NCBI GenBank assembly: GCA_029571215.1
Contig: JAKPTE010000016.1
Span: 124,001-188,000, forward strand
From: Bacteroidota bacterium
GTDB taxonomy: Bacteria > Bacteroidota > Bacteroidia > Bacteroidales > JAAYUG01
DNA length: 64,000 nt
Reading direction: 5' to 3'
The notes under the pieces are model-generated. The model worked only from the letters and a program-made list of their open reading frames with translations, had not been told where the DNA came from and searched no databases. Both the position numbers and the translations under genes were made by a program. Position 1 is the stretch's first letter; each line of letters begins with the position of its first letter. Positions 48,335-57,970 of the stretch are shown here, piece by piece.

Positions 48335-49287
48335 ACCTTCAGGAGAATGTAATTCTTGAATTCGCCTATAGGTTTCCCGAACAAGAGATTCTTCTCAATC
48401 CATGTTGCGATACGGTAACGCAATTTCTCATGTTTATGGGGAAGCCTGTTGCGGTTTGGTTTTCCGGAGTACTGGAGCTGATCAGCCCAGTTGAATCGTG
48501 CAATCCATTCGTTCATTACCGCCGGATGGGTTCCCTTAAAGACCGGGAGGGCACCTACAACTCCATAATCAAAAGCAAAATAATCTTTTTTAGATCGTTC
48601 CAGTTCTTCGATCCTCGCTTTTCCCTGATGATTCGTTTTGAATGCTTTGATTTTGCTTTTCATGTAAGAAGGGGGTCTGACCCATCCGTAATGATAAATA
48701 GTTGCATTAACCTGGGCGACTTTCAGCTTATAGGTACCTTTCTGCTGCCGGTAGTTCAGCTGATCAAAGTTGGGAATACGACGGAACGACTGGGCTGATT
48801 CCCATGAGTGAATTTCAGGATCATTCCTGATAATCCGGATTTCCTTTCGGTACCATCCATGTGAATCATGGTAATGCCAGTAATCACCCCAGAAATGTAT
48901 GTAGTTGAATAACAATCCTTCGACTTCCGTTTTATGCAATAATTCTTCGCAACGGGCCTTGATGACAGGCAGGTCCTTTTCATGAACCACTTCATCGGCC
49001 TGAAGGTAAAAGAGCCAGTCGCCCGTGCAATAAGATTTGGCAATATCGGTTTGATGGGCATGTTCCATTCCGCGGGGATATTTCTCAATATCCCATACTG
49101 TATCAATGATTTTGATTTTAGGGTCTCCAATGCTTTCAATTTCCTTGCGGGTTGTATCATCGGGGTCACTGTCACCCAGCACCACAATAAATTCATCAAC
49201 AATAGGAAGTATCGACTGAATGGACGCTTTCATTGGGTAATACAATTTGCTGACATTCTTACCCATGGTAAAACCGCTGATTTTCAT
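48331..49287 (-). CDS. Glycosyltransferase family 2 protein
   Basis: MKISGFTMGKNVSKLYYPMKASIQSILPIVDEFIVVLGDSDPDDTTRKEI; GDWLFYLQADEVVHE. Confidence 0.85.
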   Translation of the reverse strand: MKISGFTMGKNVSKLYYPMKASIQSILPIVDEFIVVLGDSDPDDTTRKEIESIGDPKIKIIDTVWDIEKYPRGMEHAHQTDIAKSYCTGDWLFYLQADEVVHEKDLPVIKARCEELLHKTEVEGLLFNYIHFWGDYWHYHDSHGWYRKEIRIIRNDPEIHSWESAQSFRRIPNFDQLNYRQQKGTYKLKVAQVNATIYHYGWVRPPSYMKSKIKAFKTNHQGKARIEELERSKKDYFAFDYGVVGALPVFKGTHPAVMNEWIARFNWADQLQYSGKPNRNRLPHKHEKLRYRIATWIEKNLLFGKPIGEFKNYILLKV

Positions 49288-49309
49288 CCGATGATATTAT
49301 AAAAGAAGG

Positions 49310-51130
49310 TTAAACAAACATCTGTATATCATAAAGTCTCCGGTAGGCTCCGTTACGTTTCAGCAATTCTTCGTGTTTTCCCCGCTCAATAATTTCTCCC
49401 TTGTGGAGAACGCAAATTTCGTCGGCATGCTGAACTGTTGAAAGGCGATGAGCAATAACAAGGGAAGTCCTGTTTTTCATCAAACGAAAAAGAGCATCCT
49501 GTACGAGGCGTTCCGATTCTGAGTCAAGAGAAGAGGTTGCTTCATCCAGAATCAGGATGGGTGGGTTCTTCAGCACAGCCCGTGCGATGCTGATACGTTG
49601 CCGCTGTCCGCCGCTGAGATTTCCACCACGATCACCAACAAAGGTCTGGTATCCTTCCGGACTGGACATAATAAACTCATGGGCGTTGGCAACCATAGCA
49701 GCATTGATCACTTCCTCTTCCGTTGCATGATCGACCCCAAAAGCAATGTTATTAAAAAAGGTGTCGTTAAAAAGGATCGGATCCTGGTTGACGTAACCAA
49801 TCAGATTCCTCAGATCCTGAATTTTGTAATCTTTTACAGAGTTTCCGTCAATAAGAATATCTCCTTCGGTAACATCATAAAAACGCGGAAGGAGGTCGAC
49901 TAAAGTGCTTTTTCCGCTTCCTGATTGTCCAACAATGGCAATTGTTTTCCCTTTTTCAATGGTAAGGTTGATATTGCGCAGCACATAGGCTGTATTGTAA
50001 CGGAAACTGACGTCCTGGTAAACAATAGCTTCTTTGAATTCTTTAAGGCTGAGGGCGTTATTTTTTTCCACGATGGTACTTTTCGTGTCAAGAATATAAT
50101 TAACACGGTCAACCGAAGCCATCCCTTTTACTACACTGTAGTAAGCATTGGTAAATTGTTTGGCGGGATTAATGATCTGGGAAAAGATTCCGATATAAGT
50201 AATAAATTCAGCGGAAGACAGTTCTGATTTCTGGCCCAGAACCAGTGTTCCTCCATACCACATAACAAGAATCAGAATGGCAACACCAAGAAATTCACTG
50301 AGCGGAGATGCCAGGTCACGCCGCCGCCAGTTTTTAATCATCAGCCTGGTATAATGATCATTTGTCTGGAAAAACTTTTCATTGGTTTTTTCTTCCGCAT
50401 TGAAAGCCTTTATAATGCGCAATCCCCCGATTGCTTCCTCAATGATGGATAATAAAGAACCCATTGACTTCTGTACCCTTGCAGAATTTCGCCTCAGTGT
50501 ACGTCCAATACGGCCAATAATCAAACCCGATATGGGAAGGAGAATCAGAACAAACAGGGTAAGACCCGGGCTCATGTAAATCAGCGAACCAAGATACACA
50601 ATTATCATCACAGGTTCACGGAAAAAAAGGTCCAGGGAACGGATGATGGATGCCTCAATTTCGTTAACATCCGTGGTAATTCGTGATATGATATCCCCTT
50701 TTCGTTCGCCGGAATAATACCCAAGCGGAAGGTCAATAATTTTGCTGAATATTGCATTCCGAATGTCTTTCACTACTCCGGTCCTTACAGGAGCAAGAAA
50801 ATACACACTGAGGTACTGAAACATATTTTTCAGAAAAATAAAGGTCAGAATCACCAAACTGACAAAAACAAGGGCGCTGACCTTTCCTCTGGTCAGAATA
50901 ACATGGGAAATGAGGTAATTGAAATTATGGGCAATAGCCTTAACATTCAACTCAAAAGCCACAGGCTCACTCACCAGAGGCTGCTGGTTGAACAATATCT
51001 GCAACACCGGGATCAGCATGGTAAGGGAAAACAGAGAAAAGAAAACCGACAGAAGATTGAAGGAGAGACTTACACCCACATTGGGAAGATAGGGTTTCAG
51101 GTATTTCAGCAGTGACAAATATTTTTTCAC
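49310..51130 (-). CDS. ABC transporter, fused permease/ATP-binding protein (MsbA-like)
   Basis: TM domain plus IAIVGQSGSGKSTLVDLLPRFYDVTEGDILIDG; NLSGGQRQRISIARAVLKNPPILILDEATSSLD. Confidence 0.94.
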   Translation of the reverse strand: MKKYLSLLKYLKPYLPNVGVSLSFNLLSVFFSLFSLTMLIPVLQILFNQQPLVSEPVAFELNVKAIAHNFNYLISHVILTRGKVSALVFVSLVILTFIFLKNMFQYLSVYFLAPVRTGVVKDIRNAIFSKIIDLPLGYYSGERKGDIISRITTDVNEIEASIIRSLDLFFREPVMIIVYLGSLIYMSPGLTLFVLILLPISGLIIGRIGRTLRRNSARVQKSMGSLLSIIEEAIGGLRIIKAFNAEEKTNEKFFQTNDHYTRLMIKNWRRRDLASPLSEFLGVAILILVMWYGGTLVLGQKSELSSAEFITYIGIFSQIINPAKQFTNAYYSVVKGMASVDRVNYILDTKSTIVEKNNALSLKEFKEAIVYQDVSFRYNTAYVLRNINLTIEKGKTIAIVGQSGSGKSTLVDLLPRFYDVTEGDILIDGNSVKDYKIQDLRNLIGYVNQDPILFNDTFFNNIAFGVDHATEEEVINAAMVANAHEFIMSSPEGYQTFVGDRGGNLSGGQRQRISIARAVLKNPPILILDEATSSLDSESERLVQDALFRLMKNRTSLVIAHRLSTVQHADEICVLHKGEIIERGKHEELLKRNGAYRRLYDIQMFV

Positions 51131-51356
51131 AGAATTTCAAGATAAGTATATAAAACCGCGCAAATGTACAAAAATACGCAATTCGAATACGGAATAAAAC
51201 AACCGAAAACAAGATCCGTATTTCACGCTTCCAAAATAAAGCTTTGTTTGAATGACTGCTAAATTTGATGTTTAGCCAATATATGACGAGATATAATGAG
51301 AAAAATAAAATCCTACGCTGGAAAGAAATTTCGCTTACTTTGTAAATAAAAATATC

Positions 51357-52151
51357 ATGAAATGCCGTCTATGCGGAAGTGAAAATCTTTACCTGTTTTA
51401 CCAGCAGGGAAATAATAACCAGTTTGATTTTTACCGTTGCAGGTCCTGCAATCTGGTGAATTATGATCTTCAAGGGGGAATTGATCAGAAAAAGTACACT
51501 GATACATTTGTCGATCCATCTTTTCACTTCCATAAGCAGTATAAAGGCCAGGAAAAGACCTTTGAATTCATTTCCCGTCACATTCCGCAACCTGGTGGGC
51601 TGCTCGACATTGGTTGCGGAAACGGAAGTCTCCTTCTGATTGCAAGAGACCATGGCTGGAAAGTAACGGGCATGGAACTCAGTAATTTTTATGCTAATGA
51701 ACTCGGGAGACGTTATGGAATAAAGGTAATTACAGCCAATTTCCTTGATTACTTCCCTTCCCCGGAGGAAAAGTATGATCTGGTCACTCTGCGGCACGTT
51801 CTGGAACACCTGCCCGATCCAATTTCTGCGATGCAAAGAATCAGTTCACTGCTCAGGGAAGGAGGAATTGCCCTGCTTGAATTTCCCAATATTGACGGTG
51901 CAGAAGCCAGGTTCAGACGATTTCTTGCAAAAACGCGGCTGCACAGGAGAAATTACAAGGAAGACTATTTTCCCGGCCATTGTCACGAATTTTCTGAAAA
52001 ACCATTCCGATTGCTTTGTGATATGACGGGTTTCAGAGTAATTTTATGGGAAACATATTCATCCAAAACAATTCTTAACGGTCTGAACCGTTTAATGAAA
52101 ACCGGGTCAAAGGCAAGGGCGCTGATTCAGAAAAGGTCTGCACCGGTATAA
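51357..52151 (+). CDS. Class I SAM-dependent methyltransferase with N-terminal Zn-ribbon-like CxxC motifs
   Basis: MKCRLCGSENLYLFY...YRCRSCNLVNYDL; LLDIGCGNGSLLLIARDHGWKVTGMELS; LRHVLEHLPDPISAMQRISSLLREGG. Confidence 0.92.
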   Translation: MKCRLCGSENLYLFYQQGNNNQFDFYRCRSCNLVNYDLQGGIDQKKYTDTFVDPSFHFHKQYKGQEKTFEFISRHIPQPGGLLDIGCGNGSLLLIARDHGWKVTGMELSNFYANELGRRYGIKVITANFLDYFPSPEEKYDLVTLRHVLEHLPDPISAMQRISSLLREGGIALLEFPNIDGAEARFRRFLAKTRLHRRNYKEDYFPGHCHEFSEKPFRLLCDMTGFRVILWETYSSKTILNGLNRLMKTGSKARALIQKRSAPV

Positions 52152-53479
52152 TTATAGGGAGTAATCCGCTTGAGTTCTTCCTTAACCTGCTCAGGTATAT
52201 TAAGCTGGTCAATGAATGCACCAATCTGTTCACGGGTAATTATGGTGCCGGTGCGGGTAAGCTGTTTGAGAGCTTCATACGGTCTGGGGAAACCTTCTCT
52301 TCGCAGGATGGTCTGGATTGCCTCCGCTACTACCGCCCAGTTGGCTTCGAGATCGGCCTTCAGGGCTTCTTCATTGAGCAAAAGTTTATCCATGCCTTTC
52401 AATAACGACTTATAGGCGATGAGCATGTGAGCAAGCGGAACACCAACATTACGGAGGACGGTGGAGTCGGTCAGATCACGCTGAAGCCTTGATATAGGAA
52501 GCTTGGAGGCAAAATGCTCCAGCAGGGCATTGGCCACTCCCAGGTTCCCCTCAGCGTTTTCAAAGTCTATGGGATTGACTTTATGTGGCATGGCGGATGA
52601 ACCCACCTCATTTTCCTTTACTTTCTGCCGGAAATACTCCATCGAAATATAGGTCCATATATCCCGGCAGAAATCAATCAGGATGGTGTTCAGCCTTCGG
52701 AGCGCATCACAGAAGGCAGCTATGTTATCGTAAGGTTCAATCTGGGTAGTAATAGGTGTGCGCTTAAGCCCAAGTTTTGTATTCACAAAATGATCACCAA
52801 AAAGCGGCCAGTTAAACTGCGGGTAAGCCACAAAATGGGCATTGAAGTTTCCTGTTGCCCCTCCGAACTTGGCAGCATAGGGAACCGTTGCCAGCAGCAT
52901 CAGCTGATCTCTTAAACGATTCGAAAAAACCTTGATTTCCTTTCCGAGTTTAGTAGGAGAAGCAGGCTGACCATGGGTATGGGCCAGCATCGGAACATTC
53001 TTCCACTGTTCTGCCATCCCTTCGAGCGAATCGATCACCTGCATCAAAGAAGGCAGAATGCATTTTTCCATAGCCTCTTTCAGCGAAAGAGGGATGGCTG
53101 TATTGTTAATATCCTGCGATGTAAGACCAAAATGAACGAATTCACGGTATTTCGAAAGTCCCAGCTCGTCAAACTTCTCTTTGAGGAAGTATTCGACAGC
53201 TTTGACATCATGGTTGGTTGTTTTTTCAATGTCTTTTATTTTTTCCGCTTCAGGTTCAGAAAAAGAAAGATAAACTTTACGCAATTCAGGAAAACGCACC
53301 TTATCAAAGTCCTTTAACTGGGGCAGCGGAAGTTCGCAAAGGGCAATAAAATATTCCACCTCGACCAGGAGGCGGTAACGGATTAGGGCAAATTCAGAAA
53401 AAAACTGAGAAAGCTCCTGAACCTTACTATAATATCGGCCATCGACAGGCGAAATGGCCATAAGGGGGTTTACATTCAT
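52127..53479 (-). CDS. purB: Adenylosuccinate lyase
   Basis: MAISPVDGRYYSKVQELSQFFSEFALIRYR; VGSSAMPHKVNPIDFENAEGNLG; C-term ITPYNYTGADLF. Confidence 0.97.
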   Translation of the reverse strand: MNVNPLMAISPVDGRYYSKVQELSQFFSEFALIRYRLLVEVEYFIALCELPLPQLKDFDKVRFPELRKVYLSFSEPEAEKIKDIEKTTNHDVKAVEYFLKEKFDELGLSKYREFVHFGLTSQDINNTAIPLSLKEAMEKCILPSLMQVIDSLEGMAEQWKNVPMLAHTHGQPASPTKLGKEIKVFSNRLRDQLMLLATVPYAAKFGGATGNFNAHFVAYPQFNWPLFGDHFVNTKLGLKRTPITTQIEPYDNIAAFCDALRRLNTILIDFCRDIWTYISMEYFRQKVKENEVGSSAMPHKVNPIDFENAEGNLGVANALLEHFASKLPISRLQRDLTDSTVLRNVGVPLAHMLIAYKSLLKGMDKLLLNEEALKADLEANWAVVAEAIQTILRREGFPRPYEALKQLTRTGTIITREQIGAFIDQLNIPEQVKEELKRITPYNYTGADLF

Positions 53480-53632
53480 CCTATCCGGTTGTTTTACATT
53501 GCAAATTTAACAAAAAAAGGGTTCGAGTTGCCGGATTCCGACGGCCTGTATATTTTCAGGATAATAAGCTGATCAACATAGTGCGGGAAAAACATATTTC
53601 CTACATTCGCACCTGTTTAACTGTGTCAAAAC

Positions 53633-54403
53633 ATGGAACAACCATATCCGGTTTACAGAGTTTCAGCGGTTTCCTATGCAAACACTCTGCCCTTTGTATA
53701 TGGGTTAAGACATGCTCCCGGACGACCTGAAATTGAACTGAGTATTGATATCCCCTCTGAATGTGCCATGCGGCTGAAAAGCAAGGAGGCAGATATCGGA
53801 TTGGTACCTGTTGCCGCGCTTCCCTCCATGGAGTATTATGAAATCATTCCCGGATACTGCCTCGGAGCCGATGGACCCGTGCGATCGGTGATGCTCTTCA
53901 GTTCCGTTCCGGCTGAAAAAATTCAGAAGATTTATCTCGATCCTCAGTCAAGAACATCAAATAACCTCGTGAGAATACTGGCACGGGATTTCTGGCATAT
54001 TTCGCCTGCCTGGGAAATGGCACCTGACGACGACAGTTACCTTACTGTGGAAGAAGGCGGAGGCAGGGTCTTAATTGGTGACAGGGCTTTTTATGCTGAA
54101 TCAGCGTATCCCTGGCGCTATGATCTGGCAGCAATGTGGAAGGAATTTACCTCCCTGCCCTTTGTCTTTGCCGTTTGGGCTGCCAATACCCGGGTTCATC
54201 CCCTTTTTGTTCAAAAGTTCAATTCCGCCCTGCAATATGGAATAATGCATATTCCTGAAGCTGCAGCTTCCCTTCATAATGAAAGGCTTCATAAAACAAT
54301 CAATCTCGAAAACTATTTGCTGAGCAATCTGAGTTACCCCCTCGACAATGCAAAGATGGCCGCCATAAAAATGTTTATCGATATGCTCCGGTCATTGCAA
54401 TAA
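53633..54403 (+). CDS. mqnA: Menaquinone biosynthesis protein MqnA (chorismate dehydratase)
   Basis: VYRVSAVSYANTLPFVYGLRHAPG...CAMRLKSKEADIGLVPVAALPSM; PLFVFAVWAANTR-like TSLPFVFAVWAANT. Confidence 0.9.
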   Translation: MEQPYPVYRVSAVSYANTLPFVYGLRHAPGRPEIELSIDIPSECAMRLKSKEADIGLVPVAALPSMEYYEIIPGYCLGADGPVRSVMLFSSVPAEKIQKIYLDPQSRTSNNLVRILARDFWHISPAWEMAPDDDSYLTVEEGGGRVLIGDRAFYAESAYPWRYDLAAMWKEFTSLPFVFAVWAANTRVHPLFVQKFNSALQYGIMHIPEAAASLHNERLHKTINLENYLLSNLSYPLDNAKMAAIKMFIDMLRSLQ

Positions 54404-54464
54404 GCAATTTTTAGTACCATATAATCTTATTATTATCCTATTTTTGTTCCATATGCGATAAGCG

Positions 54465-55889
54465 ATGAAAACGAAAACCAAGAAACAGATTTTTCTATTT
54501 CTAGCGTTATGTTTGTTGTTCCCTTCCTGGACTTCAAGGCAGGATGAAACCCTGCATGAAAAAACCAGGATTTATGTTATTCCGCTGAAACAGGAAATTT
54601 TTCCTGCAGCATGGAGAACAATCCAGAAAGCCTTCTTGGAGGCAGAGGTCATGAAAGCGGATCTGATCATTATCCATCTGAATACTTACGGAGGAATGCT
54701 CGATGTTGCTGATTCAATCCGTACCAAAATCCTGAACTCGGTTATTCCTGTCTATGTGTTTATTGACAACAATGCTGCATCGGCCGGTGCACTGATCTCC
54801 ATTGCCGCAAAAAAAATTTACATGCGTAAGGGAAGCAGCATAGGTGCCGCCACGGTAGTTAATCAGACAGGAGAAAAAATGCCCGATAAGTATCAGTCGT
54901 TTATGCGTTCATTGATGCGTGCTACAGCGGAGGCGCATGGAAAAGACACGGTGATAACGGGCACAGACACAACGGTTTCGTGGAGAAGGGATCCCCGGAT
55001 TGCGGAAGCCATGGTTGACGAAGATGTTAATCTGCCCGGTATTAAAGATACCGGAAAGATTCTTACCTTCACTACTGAAGAAGCTCTGAAATATGGCTAT
55101 TGCGACGGGATTGCGGAAAGTATTCCCGATCTTCTCAGAACAGAAGGCATAGAGAATTATCAACTGGCTGAATTTCACCCGGGTGCCATCGATAAAATTA
55201 TCAATTTCCTTCTAAATCCTTTCGTGCACGGCATTCTCATCATACTGATCATAGGAGGCATTTATTTCGAACTCCAGACGCCCGGCATTGGTTTCCCTCT
55301 GGCAGTTGCTGTAATGGCTGCATTGCTTTATTTTGCGCCACTATACCTGGAAGGGCTCGCTAAAAACTGGGAAATCCTGATCTTTATTACGGGTCTGATT
55401 CTCCTCGGGGTTGAGATTTTTGTTATTCCGGGTTTCGGCATTGCCGGCTTTTCCGGAATTGCCCTCATTATTATAGGTCTCACTCTAAGCATGATTGATA
55501 ACACAAATTTCCAGATCAGCAGTCCAAAAGGCCTTCAGGAAGTAATGAAAGCTCTTTTCATTGTAGTAACTTCGATTGCCATTGCCTTTGGCCTTTCCAT
55601 CTACATGAGCAAAAAGATTTTTGCGGGAAACACCTTTGGAGAACTTGCATTGAAGACTGTGCAGAACACAAACGAAGGATATATAGGAATTGATGCAGAA
55701 CTTCAAAACCTGGTTGGGAAGTCGGGATATGCCCATACCATCCTGCGCCCGTCAGGAAAAATACGCGTGCAAGAAGAAATATACGATGCAACCAGTCTTA
55801 TCGGATATATTGAAAAGGGGGAACGGGTGAAAATTGTTAAATTCCAGGCCGGACAACTTTATGTTGTTCGCGAAGAGCCCGAAGCATAG
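54465..55889 (+). CDS. NfeD family protein with N-terminal ClpP/SppA-like serine protease domain
   Basis: MKADLIIIHLNTYGGMLDVADSIRTKIL; IDNNAASAGALISIAAKKIYMRKGSSIGAA; multiple TMs then C-terminal NfeD OB-fold. Confidence 0.92.
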   Translation: MKTKTKKQIFLFLALCLLFPSWTSRQDETLHEKTRIYVIPLKQEIFPAAWRTIQKAFLEAEVMKADLIIIHLNTYGGMLDVADSIRTKILNSVIPVYVFIDNNAASAGALISIAAKKIYMRKGSSIGAATVVNQTGEKMPDKYQSFMRSLMRATAEAHGKDTVITGTDTTVSWRRDPRIAEAMVDEDVNLPGIKDTGKILTFTTEEALKYGYCDGIAESIPDLLRTEGIENYQLAEFHPGAIDKIINFLLNPFVHGILIILIIGGIYFELQTPGIGFPLAVAVMAALLYFAPLYLEGLAKNWEILIFITGLILLGVEIFVIPGFGIAGFSGIALIIIGLTLSMIDNTNFQISSPKGLQEVMKALFIVVTSIAIAFGLSIYMSKKIFAGNTFGELALKTVQNTNEGYIGIDAELQNLVGKSGYAHTILRPSGKIRVQEEIYDATSLIGYIEKGERVKIVKFQAGQLYVVREEPEA

Positions 55890-56443
55890 TACAGGATAAC
55901 TTCTTCCCGAATTTCAGAAGGCAGAAAGAATCGTACATCCTTTCCGACCGAGATGGCGCTGCGGATCATGGTTGAAGAAATATCTACAAGAGGAGCATCC
56001 ATTATCCTGCAATTGGAAAGATCAGCTCCTGATACATCTATTCCACGACGCGGATATACATACCGGCTGTAATTCCGTGCAATCTCCTGCCAGTCTTTCC
56101 ATTCATGAAACTGCACCAGGCTATCGGCACCCAGAATAAGAACAAATTCCCTGTTTTTGTAAGTGTTTTTAATGGTTTTCAATGTATTGACCGTATAAGA
56201 TGGCAGCGGTAAATGCAATTCGATATCGGAAACATGTAACCGCGCATAATTACCAATAGCCTTTCGGGCAAGGGAATAGCGGATATCTGCAGGGAGCAAC
56301 TGGTCTCTGTCTTTCAGGGGATTCTGCGGACTAATCACCAGCCATACTTCCTCAATATCGGTAAATTCACAAACATAATTGGCAATGATCAAATGACCCA
56401 CATGGATTGGATTGAATGACCCGAAGAACAATCCGGTTTTCAT
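55859..56443 (-). CDS. nadD: Nicotinate-nucleotide adenylyltransferase
   Basis: MKTGLFFGSFNPIHVGHLIIANYVCEF; LVISPQNPLKDRDQLLPADIRYSLARKAI; DISSTMIRSAISVGKDVRFFLP. Confidence 0.95.
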   Translation of the reverse strand: MKTGLFFGSFNPIHVGHLIIANYVCEFTDIEEVWLVISPQNPLKDRDQLLPADIRYSLARKAIGNYARLHVSDIELHLPLPSYTVNTLKTIKNTYKNREFVLILGADSLVQFHEWKDWQEIARNYSRYVYPRRGIDVSGADLSNCRIMDAPLVDISSTMIRSAISVGKDVRFFLPSEIREEVILYYASGSSRTT

Positions 56444-56478
56444 GACAGAAATGTCTTATATATATCCCTGGCAATTAA

Positions 56479-57060
56479 TTATTTCACAGCACCAATAAAA
56501 CCCGCCACTAATCTGTACACCTCATCCACTGCCTTTTCGAGTATGTCATTTTCTACAACAGCATCAAATCCGGGAGCAAAACTGAGCTCAAATTCGGCTT
56601 TGGCCATTCGTTTTTTCAGGCTTTCCTCCGTTTCGGTACCTCTGGCCTTCAATCTTTCATTAAGAATCTGGAGGGATGGTGGTTTAATGAAGATTGCCAG
56701 CGCCCGAGTACCAAAGTACTTTTTCAAACTGATACCACCTTTGACATCCACATCGAACAGGGCATGCTTTTTTTCTTGCCACAGGCGTTCGATTTCCGAC
56801 TTAAGTGTACCATAATATTGATTCTCATACACTTCCTCCCATTCTATGAAATCACCGTTTTTTACCTTTTTCATAAACTCATCAGGCGTGAGGAAAAAAT
56901 AATCCACGCCGTTCACTTCATTCATTCGCCTGGGTCGGCTGGTAGCCGAAACAGAAAAACCAAGCGGCAATCCCGATTCCAGCAGACGGTGCACAATAGT
57001 TGTTTTCCCTGCCCCCGAAGGAGCTGAGACAATGATTGCTTTTCCCTGAAATGAATTCAT
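56479..57060 (-). CDS. gmk: Guanylate kinase
   Basis: GKAIIVSAPSGAGKTTIVHRLLES; SVSATSRPRRMNEVNGVDYFFLTPDEF. Confidence 0.97.
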   Translation of the reverse strand: MNSFQGKAIIVSAPSGAGKTTIVHRLLESGLPLGFSVSATSRPRRMNEVNGVDYFFLTPDEFMKKVKNGDFIEWEEVYENQYYGTLKSEIERLWQEKKHALFDVDVKGGISLKKYFGTRALAIFIKPPSLQILNERLKARGTETEESLKKRMAKAEFELSFAPGFDAVVENDILEKAVDEVYRLVAGFIGAVK

Positions 57061-57935
57061 AAAATGTTCAACAACTGTTCTTTTATTTTTTCCAGTGCAT
57101 CCTTCATTTCAACCACCTTTTTCTGAATCAGGGCGTGGTTGGCTTTTGATCCAAGTGTATTGATTTCTCTACCGATTTCCTGCGATATGAACCCCAGTTT
57201 TCTTCCCTGGAGTTCCTCATTTTTTATAACTTCCCTGAAATATTTCAGATGATTGGCAAGCCGTGTCTTTTCTTCTGTAATGTCAATTTTTTCCAGCTGA
57301 AAAATAATTTCCTGTTCAAACCGGTTTTCATCGACCTTATTTTTCCCGAGGTATTCCTCGAGGTTTTTGCGCAGTTTCTCTCTAAACGCATCAATCCGCT
57401 CCTGTTCATAGGGAGCAATCTGATCCAGAAGCTCTTCTATTCGGCCAATATGCAAAAGAATATCTTTCTCCAGGGCTTCGCCTTCCTGTACCCTGAAGGA
57501 AACGAGATGGTTCAATGCCTGGGACAGCGCTTCAAAAAGAACTGTTTTTTCTTCTTCGGAAATAAGTGTCTGCGGTGTTTTCACCACTTCCGGGAAACGC
57601 ATGGCTGCGGTAAAAAGAATATCGCTTGCAGGGATTCCAAATTCCTGAGCCAGTTCAGAAATTTGAGCAAAATACCTCTTCAGGGCTTCCTTATTGATCT
57701 CCGAAATGGTGCTTCCATTGCCATATTCCTGGGTTATGACCAGGTCAACTTTCCCGCGGGCCACTTTCTCCGAAATCATTGACCGAATCTCTGACTCAAA
57801 GTCGCGATAAAGGAACGGTATTTTCAGATTCAGATCAAACTGGCGACTGTTGATGCTTTTTATTTCAACCGTAACGAGCTTATCCTGAAGCTGATATTGG
57901 GTTTTACCCCAGCCTGTCATTGAAATAAGTGCCAT
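57057..57935 (-). CDS. YicC family endoribonuclease-like protein
   Basis: MISMTGWGKTQ-type N-term (MALISMTGWGKTQYQLQDKLVTVEIKSINSRQFDLNLKIP) and C-term ISQEIGREINTLGSKANHALIQKKVVEMKDALEKIKEQLLNIL. Confidence 0.95.
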   Translation of the reverse strand: MALISMTGWGKTQYQLQDKLVTVEIKSINSRQFDLNLKIPFLYRDFESEIRSMISEKVARGKVDLVITQEYGNGSTISEINKEALKRYFAQISELAQEFGIPASDILFTAAMRFPEVVKTPQTLISEEEKTVLFEALSQALNHLVSFRVQEGEALEKDILLHIGRIEELLDQIAPYEQERIDAFREKLRKNLEEYLGKNKVDENRFEQEIIFQLEKIDITEEKTRLANHLKYFREVIKNEELQGRKLGFISQEIGREINTLGSKANHALIQKKVVEMKDALEKIKEQLLNIL

Positions 57936-57970
57936 AATAATCTGCTTGCCTCAAAATTAAGAAATCCTGT

